From Deltaproteobacteria bacterium (GTDB lineage Bacteria > UBA10199 > JADFYH01), in assembly GCA_015233135.1 (NCBI GenBank), contig JADFYH010000012.1, forward strand, positions 1-64,000: DNA of 64,000 nucleotides, written 5' to 3'. The notes under the pieces were generated by a model. That model saw only the letters and a program-made list of their open reading frames with translations. It did no database searches and was not told the origin of the DNA. Positions 57,563 to 64,000 of this stretch are shown here, piece by piece. The translations under genes were made by a program, and so were the position numbers. Each line of letters starts with the position of its first letter. The first letter of the stretch is position 1.

Positions 57563-59641
57563 TCAATGGTCATTGTCAGGGAAAGGCTCCATCCATCTCC
57601 CCTGCGCCTTAATCAACTCTACCAGACGCTCATCCGCAATCTCCTGAGGAATATTTTTTTCCACACATTCTTTACCGACATACAAATGAATCTTGTTGGG
57701 TCCTCCGCCCACATAGCCAAAATCGGCATCCGCCATCTCACCCGGACCATTCACAATACAACCCATGATTGCAATTTTAACCCCTTTGAGATGAGAAGTA
57801 ATTTTTTTGATGCGTGCCGTAGTCGTTTGAAGATCAAACATCGTTCGACCACAAGAAGGGCAGGCAATAAATTCGGTTTTGGTCACCCGCTGACGCGCCG
57901 CCTGCAAAATATTGTAAGAAAGATTGATGGAATCCCGTAGGGGCGCAGCAAGCGGCGCCCCTACCTCGATGGAATCCCCCATCCCATCCAAAAGCAAGGC
58001 CCCCAATTGTCCCGCACTGCGGATCAAAACATCTTCTTCTTTTTGTAAATGCGGAACCAGATGCAAGACCGCTTCAATCTTCTTCTCGGCCAAACTCGCC
58101 GCCAAGGCTCGATTCACATGCAGCATATCCACTCCGGACCAACATAAGCCAAAACGATCCAGACCTTCTTGTTGAGAAAGCTGAGCCAGATTTAATAAAG
58201 CGAATCCCCTCTCCCCTTCTTCCATCCTCCACTCCAAAGCCAAGGGAAGCTGTTTTGCGATACGAATCATCTCAATCGCCTGAGCCTTCCATCCTTCAGG
58301 CGTTTTTTCTCGAGAAGGGCAAATACTCACCTTATCGACGGCAGGCGCAATTTGGGGAAAGAGATGAGGTGCTTCTTGAAGCGCTACCCCGAGAGCTAAT
58401 CCTGAAAATTTTTTCTTAAAATGTGCTGCGTATTCCAGAAAAGAATCGACGGCCTCTAAATCATCCGGAATTTGAAAAGAAATAATTTCGGGAGGTCTAT
58501 CTTTTTTAATTAATTCAGCAATGTCCTGCTCTAGCTTCTGTAATTTTTTCTCATCTTTTTCCCAAGGCAAACTATACTGCACTCGAATCAGATGCTTCCC
58601 GCTAAGATAGATGGGTCCTGCTTTTACGGTTTCAGAAGGGCGACGGCAGTATTGGAGAGGATTCCAGGAGGGAGGAGGGAAGTGGGAAGTGGGAAGTGGG
58701 AAGTGGGTAAAACTCCTCCCATCTCCCGTCTCCCGTCTCCCGTCTCCCATCTTCCCTCTTCCCTCATTAAACTCCCCCACCATCTCCCTCGCCACCGGAA
58801 TCTCATGAATCGCATCTTCCGTCAGAGAAACCCGAATCGTATCGCCAATACCATCTTGCAACAAAGTCATAATGCCCACAGCAGACTTGATTCGGCCGTC
58901 TTCTCCATCGCCTGCTTCAGTCACTCCCAGGTGTAAGGGATAAGGCTCCAGACCCTCGGCATCCATTCGCTCGACTAACATGCGATAGGCCTGCACCATC
59001 ACCTGGGTGTTGGAGGCCTTCATCGAAAGGACCAGTTCGTGATAATTTTGCTCCGCCGCAATGCGCAAAAATTCCAAAGCCGATTCCACCATGCCCAGCG
59101 GCGAATCCCCGTAGCGATTCATAATGCGGTCAGACAGCGAACCGTGATTCGTCCCAATACGCATCGCCACACCCCGCTCTTTGCATTTGAGAACTAGGGG
59201 AATAAATTTTTCTTTAATGCGGATCAGTTCGTCGTCGTATTCCGCATCGCTATATTCTTTGATCGCAAAAAGTTTTCGATCGGCAAAGTTTCCGGGATTA
59301 ATTCGTACTTTATCGACATAATCTGCCGCAATCATGGCCGCCTGAGGCGTAAAATGAATATCGGCTACCAGCGGTGTGTTGTAACCTTGGGCGCGAAGTG
59401 CATCCCGAATATTTTTTAAATTTTCTGCATGATGAATGGTCGGGGCGGTGATGCGAACAATTTCACAGCCTGCTTCGATGAGACCCACAGCCTCTTTCAC
59501 CACGGCTTCCGTGTTAAGGGTGTCAGAAATTGTCATGGATTGGACCCGGATAGGATTGTCACCTCCGATACCCACATTGCCAACCTGGACAACACGGGTT
59601 TTCCTTCGCTGATACTGGAATAAAGAGGGAGTGTAGCTCAT
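57563..59641 (-). CDS. ispG: 4-hydroxy-3-methylbut-2-enyl diphosphate synthase, long form
   Basis: A 692-residue IspG (GcpE), the Fe-S enzyme before last in the MEP isoprenoid pathway. The three cluster cysteines are C594 and C597 in ACPSCGRT and C628 in MGCIVNGPGE. The TIM barrel (1-290) starts with NPIRVQSMTISDT. A central domain (about 330-570) makes it the large form found in Chlamydia, plants and Bacteroidetes, against 372 residues in E. coli. An extra in-frame segment at about 293-325 is encoded by a low-complexity repeat. Antitoxin genes lie upstream and downstream. Confidence 0.95.
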   Translation of the reverse strand: MSYTPSLFQYQRRKTRVVQVGNVGIGGDNPIRVQSMTISDTLNTEAVVKEAVGLIEAGCEIVRITAPTIHHAENLKNIRDALRAQGYNTPLVADIHFTPQAAMIAADYVDKVRINPGNFADRKLFAIKEYSDAEYDDELIRIKEKFIPLVLKCKERGVAMRIGTNHGSLSDRIMNRYGDSPLGMVESALEFLRIAAEQNYHELVLSMKASNTQVMVQAYRMLVERMDAEGLEPYPLHLGVTEAGDGEDGRIKSAVGIMTLLQDGIGDTIRVSLTEDAIHEIPVAREMVGEFNEGRGKMGDGRRETGDGRSFTHFPLPTSHFPPPSWNPLQYCRRPSETVKAGPIYLSGKHLIRVQYSLPWEKDEKKLQKLEQDIAELIKKDRPPEIISFQIPDDLEAVDSFLEYAAHFKKKFSGLALGVALQEAPHLFPQIAPAVDKVSICPSREKTPEGWKAQAIEMIRIAKQLPLALEWRMEEGERGFALLNLAQLSQQEGLDRFGLCWSGVDMLHVNRALAASLAEKKIEAVLHLVPHLQKEEDVLIRSAGQLGALLLDGMGDSIEVGAPLAAPLRDSINLSYNILQAARQRVTKTEFIACPSCGRTMFDLQTTTARIKKITSHLKGVKIAIMGCIVNGPGEMADADFGYVGGGPNKIHLYVGKECVEKNIPQEIADERLVELIKAQGRWMEPFPDNDH
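58667..58765. repeat. low-complexity repeat inserted in ispG
   Basis: On the plus strand GGAGGGAAGTGGGAAGTGGG (four tandem GGGAAGT units) is followed by CTCCTCCCATCTCCCGTCTC (three CTCCCGT units) and CTTCCCTCTTCCC. The two halves are nearly complementary, so the element can fold into a hairpin. It is in frame with ispG and adds about 33 residues (RGKMGDGRRETGDGRSFTHF...) not expected in the family. Confidence 0.85.
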
Positions 59642-59697
59642 GCTGGGGGTCTATCTTTAGAGGGCGATGGAGGTCAAGTGCTTCGAAAGACTAGACC

Positions 59698-59767
59698 TTA
59701 TGACTATTTTGGACTCAAGTCCATTTTAGCCATGGCTATTTTGGAGTAGAGTCCAAAATAGTCATAA
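59698..59767. promoter_or_regulatory. nested inverted repeats upstream of the phd-parE module
   Basis: TTATGACTATTTTGGACTC (59698-59716) faces its exact complement GAGTCCAAAATAGTCATAA (59749-59767). Between them lie another CTATTTTGGA (59735-59744) and the 12-bp palindrome TAGCCATGGCTA. Four ordered copies of related half-sites suggest an operator; the whole can also fold as one hairpin. It lies 81 bases before the antitoxin start. Confidence 0.6.
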
Positions 59768-59847
59768 AAAGAAAATTAATTTGCCTTTCATCATAGACCT
59801 TAATAAAGTCGTAATTCTGGTCTAACGTAGTAAAAACGGAGAATAAC

Positions 59848-60138
59848 ATGAAACTAAGTACGGCGGTAAAACCCATCAGCTATCTCAAAGCCCATGCGTC
59901 CGAGCTTATTCGTAATATCAGCAATACCCAGCAAACATTAGTCATTACTCACAATGGAGAGGCAAAGGTAGTCATACAAGACATTCGCTCTTTCGAAAAA
60001 ATGCAGGAGACCTTAGCCCTGCTAAAAATTCTAACAAACAGCAAACAAAACATCAGACGTGGCAAAACCAAATCGCTAGAGGCAACTTTTTCCAGTTTAG
60101 AAAAGCGAATACAGGCATTTAAAAATGAAAAAGTTTAA
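59848..60138 (+). CDS. Phd/YefM-family antitoxin
   Basis: A 96-residue protein with the Phd/YefM start (KPISYLKAHASELIRNISNT, then LVITHNGEAKVVIQDI), a DNA-binding fold that represses its own operon. The C-terminal half is helical, basic and probably toxin-binding. It overlaps the toxin gene by 14 bases. GGAG lies about eight bases before the start. Confidence 0.87.
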   Translation: MKLSTAVKPISYLKAHASELIRNISNTQQTLVITHNGEAKVVIQDIRSFEKMQETLALLKILTNSKQNIRRGKTKSLEATFSSLEKRIQAFKNEKV

Positions 60139-60454
60139 TGTAATTTTGGATCAGGCAGCCGAGGATGATCTCTTTGAAATCTATACTTATATTGCACTAA
60201 ACAACTCTGAAGAACGTGCGGATATGATTTTTAAATCTCTGCGCGATACTTGTTACTTATTATCCTCACAACCTCAAAGAGGACATATTCCGCCAGAGCT
60301 ACTGGAAATTGGAAGAGTCGAATTCAAAGAAATCCATTGCAAACCCTATCGAATTTTTTATTCCATTGAAAAGAGTACGGTTCAAATCCATTGTATTTTG
60401 GATGGACGAAGAGACATTCAAAGTATCTTACAAGAACGAGTGCTTAGAGATTGA
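60125..60454 (+). CDS. ParE/RelE-family toxin
   Basis: A 109-residue ParE-type toxin (ILDQAAEDDLFEIYTYIALN; CYLLSSQPQRGHIPPELLEI; YRIFYSIEKSTVQIHCILDG). ParE toxins block DNA gyrase, while RelE toxins cut mRNA; the overall features and Phd partner favour ParE but do not settle it. Coupled to its antitoxin by a 14-base overlap. Confidence 0.85.
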   Translation: MKKFNVILDQAAEDDLFEIYTYIALNNSEERADMIFKSLRDTCYLLSSQPQRGHIPPELLEIGRVEFKEIHCKPYRIFYSIEKSTVQIHCILDGRRDIQSILQERVLRD

Positions 60455-60495
60455 TGGGGCTGCTCACGATGACACAGCAAGGATTAGAAAAAAGC

Positions 60496-61410
60496 CTAAT
60501 CCCTCGGATGAAGCTTGACCACCTCTTTCAGGCGCCGTTCATCGATATGCGTATAAATCTCCGTCGTGGAAATATCGGAGTGCCCCAGCATCGTTTGCAC
60601 GGCCCTCAGATCGGCGCCGCGCTCTAACAAGTGTGTGGCAAAGGAATGCCGCAACGTATGCGGGGAGATGTGTTTTTGAATTCCTACCTGAAGCGTATAA
60701 CGTTGAATCAAAATCCAAAATTGCTGTCTCGTAATCACCGATCTTTTTTGAGAGATGAACACCTGGCTGAGATTTTTTCCTTTCAAGATTCTCTCTCGGG
60801 CCCCTTGCAGATATTCTCGCAGATGACGCACTGCTGAGCGTCCCATGGGCACCAGGCGTTCTTTGGAGCCCTTTCCTAAAGTGCGCAGATAGCCTTCGTT
60901 CAGTGATAAATTTTCAATTTTCAAATTCACCAGTTCTGAAACCCGCAGGCCGGTGGCGTACATCAGCTCCAGCATGGCCTTGTCGCGAAGCCCCAAGGGC
61001 TTTGAAAGATCGGGAGCCGCGAGCAGCTTTTCCACTTCTTCCAGACTGAGCCAATGAGGCAATTTACGTCCCATTTTGGGCATATCCAGAGTTTCTGTGG
61101 GATCTTCTGTAAACACTTGTTCTTGCCCCAATACCCGGTAAAGCTGACGAATACTGCTTTGTGCGCGGCTGCGCGAACGGATGGAAAGCCCTTCTTTTTG
61201 CAAGAGCTGAAAATAATCGATCAGGTGGAGAGGAGTAACTTGAGCCAGGGAAAGTTTTTTTAGTTTTACAAATCTTGAAAAACGCTGCAGGTCTCGGGCA
61301 TAGGCCTCCAGCGTTGCTGAAGACAGGCCCTTGTCGAGGCGCAAGATCTGAAGAAACAAATCGAGCTGTTCATCCAAAGAAAGATTTTTAAAATTTATGG
61401 AAGAAGACAT
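60496..61410 (-). CDS. xerD: tyrosine recombinase XerC/XerD
   Basis: A 304-residue site-specific recombinase. The SAM-like N-terminal domain (10-110) is followed by the catalytic domain with R156 (TGLRVSE), K180 (TLGKGSKE), H251 and R254 (SPHTLRHSFA), H277 (MLGHSDIS) and Y286 (TEIYTH). Length and pattern fit XerD, which resolves chromosome dimers at dif; XerC cannot be excluded. No dif-like site was located. Its start overlaps the trmB start (divergent) by 14 bases. Confidence 0.93.
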   Translation of the reverse strand: MSSSINFKNLSLDEQLDLFLQILRLDKGLSSATLEAYARDLQRFSRFVKLKKLSLAQVTPLHLIDYFQLLQKEGLSIRSRSRAQSSIRQLYRVLGQEQVFTEDPTETLDMPKMGRKLPHWLSLEEVEKLLAAPDLSKPLGLRDKAMLELMYATGLRVSELVNLKIENLSLNEGYLRTLGKGSKERLVPMGRSAVRHLREYLQGARERILKGKNLSQVFISQKRSVITRQQFWILIQRYTLQVGIQKHISPHTLRHSFATHLLERGADLRAVQTMLGHSDISTTEIYTHIDERRLKEVVKLHPRD

Positions 61411-61981
61411 AGAAATAAAAGATTGGCAAAAACCCTTTCAGATCTTTCCAGCCCTTCCGGATATTCAAAATACATCCGACTGGATTCTAGAGATAGGCCC
61501 CGGCAATGGAAAGTTTATTTTATGGATGGCCCAAAATCATCCCCAAAAAACCTTTTTTACCTTGGAACTGCGAAACATGCGCTACCAGAATGTCGTGGAA
61601 AAAACGAAGAAATTAAAGCTGAACAATCTCATTTCAGTACATGGCGATGCTCGTTATTGCCTGACTGAGCTTTTGGAAAAAGAAACACTGAGTGAAATCT
61701 TTATTTTATTCCCCGATCCCTGGTTTAAAAGACGTCATTATAAACATCGCTTAATTAACGAAGAGCGTACAGAGTTATTTCATAAGTTATTAAAAACCGT
61801 AGGAAAAGTTTGGGTGGCTACCGACGACGCCCCTTACGCCGAGCACATCCAGCAAGTGTTCTTAGAAAAACATTGGGAGATTCAAGAAGGCAAATCGCTT
61901 TTTCCCACTTACTTCGAGACTAAATGGAAAAAAATGGGTAGAACCATTCATTATTTTTGTTTTGTGAAGAAACTTTTATAG
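61397..61981 (+). CDS. trmB: tRNA (guanine-N7-)-methyltransferase
   Basis: A 194-residue TrmB that methylates G46 of tRNA. SAM motif EIGPGNGKFILWMA (about 31-44), the guanosine-binding motif LFPDPWFKRRHYKHRLINEE (about 110-129) and the FETKWKKMGRTIHYF end are characteristic. The N-terminus is short, and the start lies inside the divergent xerD start region. Confidence 0.95.
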   Translation: MEEDIEIKDWQKPFQIFPALPDIQNTSDWILEIGPGNGKFILWMAQNHPQKTFFTLELRNMRYQNVVEKTKKLKLNNLISVHGDARYCLTELLEKETLSEIFILFPDPWFKRRHYKHRLINEERTELFHKLLKTVGKVWVATDDAPYAEHIQQVFLEKHWEIQEGKSLFPTYFETKWKKMGRTIHYFCFVKKLL

Positions 61982-62013
61982 AAGATTGCCGATAATAAAT
62001 TGAGGAGTTGCTT

Positions 62014-62490
62014 ATGAAAAAATTGTTAAAACTTGCTGGCCTTGGTTTGTTTTTGTTAAGTTTTCTCGTTTCTCAAAAATCATTCGCACAATATTACCCT
62101 GGATATTACGATACTTGGAGCGCCCCCATTTGGGGAGGCTATTCCCTTTATGGATGTCTAAAAGGATCTGATTGTTCTTCAGGCGATCGGGCGGCAACGA
62201 TTACAGGACTGGGGGTCACTGCCATTGATTTGGGGGTAAGCAGCTATCTCAATTCAAAAGCAAATGAAAAAGCCATTCAAGAGATGCAATACAAGGCCGA
62301 TGCAGCCAAAGAGGCCTACAATCCTCAACGCATTCAGGATTTTCAAAATATTCAAAAGCTCAATTCTTTTTTCCTAGACACCCCTGTATCCCCCACAACA
62401 CCGACCGTACAGAGCAGTCACCCCAATAATCCAGGAGCTCATAGTCCACAAATTACTCCGGCACCTCAATCGAGGGAGTTGAGGCCCTAG
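62014..62490 (+). CDS. exported hypothetical protein, Tyr-rich N-terminus
   Basis: A 158-residue protein with a clear signal peptide (1-26, cleavage after SFA). The mature N-terminus is aromatic (QYYPGYYDTWSAPIWGGYSL) with two cysteines (YGCLKGSDC), followed by a hydrophobic stretch (ATITGLGVTAIDLGVSSYL), a coiled coil, and a Pro/Ser/Thr-rich tail. I do not recognise the family. GAGGAG precedes the ATG by seven bases. Confidence 0.7.
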   Translation: MKKLLKLAGLGLFLLSFLVSQKSFAQYYPGYYDTWSAPIWGGYSLYGCLKGSDCSSGDRAATITGLGVTAIDLGVSSYLNSKANEKAIQEMQYKADAAKEAYNPQRIQDFQNIQKLNSFFLDTPVSPTTPTVQSSHPNNPGAHSPQITPAPQSRELRP

Positions 62491-62505
62491 ATTATAACAT
62501 AAAAG

Positions 62506-62544
62506 TCCCCTCTCCCTTGAGGGGAGAGGGTTAGGGTGAGGGTG
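62506..62544. repeat. family 2 palindromic repeat
   Basis: CCCCTCTCCCTTGAGGGGAG then AGGGTTAGGGTGAGGGTGA, 15 bases after the exported protein gene. A second palindrome of similar base content follows at 62568-62603. Confidence 0.85.
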
Positions 62545-62567
62545 ACAACTCGAAAGTACTTTGAGCA

Positions 62568-62603
62568 CCCTCCCTCCAACTCCCTCCCCTCAAGGGAGGG
62601 AGG
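62568..62603. repeat. family 2-like palindrome providing a ribosome site
   Basis: CCCTCCCTCCAACTCCCTCC faces CTCAAGGGAGGGAGG. The right arm ends in GGAGG, 11 bases before a GTG start codon at 62615. Confidence 0.75.
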
Positions 62604-62614
62604 ACTTCAACAAA

Positions 62615-63013
62615 GTGCAAAACAATAAAAAAACTTTCTTCTTCATTTTTCTTCTTCTCACTTACCCCCTCCTCTGCATGGCCCAAGCAATGGGGACTCC
62701 CCCCGTGGTAGCCGCCAATGGCTTTGGCTGTGTCAAAACGCAGATGATGGTGAGCTGCAAAGGCCGGTTTCCAGGGGTTCCCGGCACCTTCAGTGCTTCC
62801 GGTGCTCATCAGGTGAATATTACCTACGAAACCCCCGACCTGCCTGGAAATCGTTTTAGTTTTGACAGCAGCAACGGCTGTTTGATGCGAGTGAGTTTCG
62901 ACCGGGGAGGAAGATCGACTGAGGTGACGGTGTGGAATGCTGCAGCGATTTCAAAAAGTTTTCTCATGCCGATGCAACAGGCCGAAGCCTCGCGGTTTTG
63001 TCAGGGGAAGTAG
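62615..63013 (+). CDS. exported cysteine-containing hypothetical protein
   Basis: A 132-residue protein if started at GTG 62615, preceded by GGAGG from the repeat. The frame is open further upstream, but only through repeat sequence. The signal peptide is FFFIFLLLTYPLLCMAQA (about 7-24). The mature part has cysteines at GFGCVKTQ, VSCKGRF, NGCLMRV and RFCQGK, probably two disulfides, and looks beta-rich. Family not recognised. It is adjacent to a family 3 repeat. Confidence 0.65.
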   Translation: MQNNKKTFFFIFLLLTYPLLCMAQAMGTPPVVAANGFGCVKTQMMVSCKGRFPGVPGTFSASGAHQVNITYETPDLPGNRFSFDSSNGCLMRVSFDRGGRSTEVTVWNAAAISKSFLMPMQQAEASRFCQGK

Positions 63014-63025
63014 AAAGAATTCTAT

Positions 63026-63168
63026 TAGATCTCTTTCATAAATCAGCGAACGGTCCAAGTGCAAGGCGCGGAGGGTCCAAAATACCGGAGTTTGCTACTG
63101 CAAATGAGGATTTTTTGGATACCGCAACGCCGCAATTGGATCGTGCAGCGATTTATGAAAGAGATCTA
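63026..63168. repeat. family 3 structured repeat, copy B
   Basis: A 143-bp element with perfect 19-bp terminal inverted repeats (TAGATCTCTTTCATAAATC / its complement), the internal GCAAGGCGCGGAGGGTCCAA and ACCGCAACGCCGCAATTG segments shared with copy A, and the core CCGGAG-TTTGC-TACT-GCAAA-TGAGGAT. Its right end contains the TAG stop of the minus-strand gene 63166-64000. Confidence 0.92.
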
Positions 63169-64000
63169 TTGGCAATAAGTTCTAGCGCTGCCCCGTCTCA
63201 GCATTTCCCATTCTGGGAATCCATAACGCTGCACCATTCCTTCGATGACGGATTCATCTACTCCCATCCTCTCTGCAAACAAGGCAATGGCATCAAACGA
63301 TTGACAGGTACTAAAGCCGGAGTCGTGTCCTAAAAAAGAGAGAAGGGAGCGAAAACGGTCACGATCGAGATGTTCCAGGGCTTCAAAAAAGCAAGCACCC
63401 GCCTCATAGGGAAAATGCCCTGCGGAGTAGAGAGAGGTATCAACAGGGATTTCAAAACTTCCTCCATCACTCAAGTTTAAGACTTGGGCCACACTAAATC
63501 CGCTCTCCCCACAGATCAGACGATAGGATTGACTCAAGTTGATATCCCGATTCAAGAGCAAGAGATTGACGGTAGACGGATCGGTTTCGTTTCTTAGCAT
63601 ACAGGAATCTCCAATACCAAAATTTCGGGTAAGGCCGGAATCCAGATGGAAGGAATCGTTCTGCCTGTCACTGCAGCGAAAAGAGAAGAGGGCTGTTGGG
63701 GTGCTGCTAATATGAATCAACTCTGTGTCTGTTCCCCGACTGAGACGAAGCAGTAATCCTCCACCCACAGGGAAATCGGCATAAAGACTCACAGACAAAC
63801 CTTGCAATGCCGGAACGGCAGGATCCAATGCCAATGCAAGCCCGGAATGATTTGCGCTACAACAGGTAAGCCTCAAGCTTGCCTCTACATGGATATCACC
63901 ACACTCCGATCCATAAGCATAATAGCAATTTCGGGCATCTGTGCTGGCGGCCTGAACCATCGGCATATTAATAGGACTTTCCAATACAGTCTGGTAAGAC
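63166..64000 (-). CDS. partial hypothetical cysteine-rich protein (5' end beyond window)
   Basis: At least 277 codons, open to the right edge of the window, so the true start lies outside. The visible part is rich in cysteine (CYYAYGSECG, LTCCSANHSG, FRCSDR, DSCMLRNE, LICGESG, CFFEA, STCQSF, TYCQ), which suggests disulfide bonds and export. A beta-rich region is followed by a helical C-terminus (DRDRFRSLLSFLGHDSG; VDESVIEGMVQRYGFPEWEM). I do not recognise it. The stop is provided by a family 3 repeat terminus. Confidence 0.65.
   Translation of the reverse strand, partial: SYQTVLESPINMPMVQAASTDARNCYYAYGSECGDIHVEASLRLTCCSANHSGLALALDPAVPALQGLSVSLYADFPVGGGLLLRLSRGTDTELIHISSTPTALFSFRCSDRQNDSFHLDSGLTRNFGIGDSCMLRNETDPSTVNLLLLNRDINLSQSYRLICGESGFSVAQVLNLSDGGSFEIPVDTSLYSAGHFPYEAGACFFEALEHLDRDRFRSLLSFLGHDSGFSTCQSFDAIALFAERMGVDESVIEGMVQRYGFPEWEMLRRGSARTYCQ

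Noticed and set aside
62561-62614. Longer N-terminus of the exported protein beginning with a TTG at 62561
   Set aside because: These codons (STLPPTPSPQGRED) are translation of a repeat; the GTG at 62615 has a ribosome site and places the signal peptide correctly.

Overview
The window reads as the chromosome of a Gram-negative bacterium, most likely an uncultured deltaproteobacterium-like lineage. Outer-membrane and lipoprotein genes (an OprB-type porin, several signal-peptide and lipobox proteins) point to a double membrane. The mixture of a CheX-rich chemotaxis operon, a DNA topoisomerase VI B subunit, a long-form IspG, a Trp-tRNA synthetase with an Fe-S-type cysteine loop and many intergenic palindromic repeats fits that group better than gamma- or alphaproteobacteria. 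The taxonomic call is inference from gene content. Gene packing is dense, with no gene-free stretch above 300 bases, and no rRNA, tRNA, CRISPR array, prophage or intact insertion sequence was found.

Layout. 1-13.3 kb: a delta-60 repeat exported protein, a KimA-like potassium importer, aspS, a methyltransferase, an RHH/PIN toxin-antitoxin pair, pgpA-cinA-oprB, a parvulin lipoprotein, a DUF192 lipoprotein and a membrane-anchored TPR protein preceded by a 40-codon gene. 13.3-19.1 kb: gyrA, an unknown gene next to the srkA kinase, an unknown membrane protein and HU. 19.1-27.0 kb: a leftward chemotaxis operon cheA-cheW-mcp-cheY-cheB-cheR-cheX-cheY-cheX/C-like. 27.2-35.8 kb: a small unknown gene, a Mug-type DNA glycosylase, an ACR3 arsenite exporter, a DUF3999/DUF2339 membrane pair and an ATPase remnant. 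35.8-44.9 kb: a lone topoisomerase VI B subunit, FKBP, ilvC with a candidate leader peptide, greB, an ORF6N protein with two large palindromes, ppnP, gltX, a VapBC pair, a PfkB kinase and an M24 peptidase. 45-55 kb: rsmD-coaD, an aminotransferase, a mazEF module fused to an ATPase remnant, an aldolase, an HDOD protein and rluB-scpB-scpA. 55-64 kb: trpS, an M50 protease, two more toxin-antitoxin modules, ispG, xerD/trmB, two exported proteins and a partial gene at the right edge.

Themes. Most of the window is housekeeping: three aminoacyl-tRNA synthetases, gyrase, condensin subunits, CoA, isoprenoid and branched-chain amino acid enzymes and RNA modification. On this lie five toxin-antitoxin modules, two ATPase remnants and three families of structured intergenic repeats. 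Family 1 (about 97-121 bp; 3 copies) always ends with a GA-rich arm 8-10 bases before a start codon (aspS, scpA, trpS). Family 3 (two long copies of about 144 bp plus one core-only copy) keeps a CCGGAG/TGAGGAT core around a stem whose bases change in compensating pairs. Family 2 (CCCTCTCC-type palindromes; 7 sites) invades gene ends. These elements, and the ORF6N palindromes, are the most unusual content. No clearly new multi-gene system is evident.
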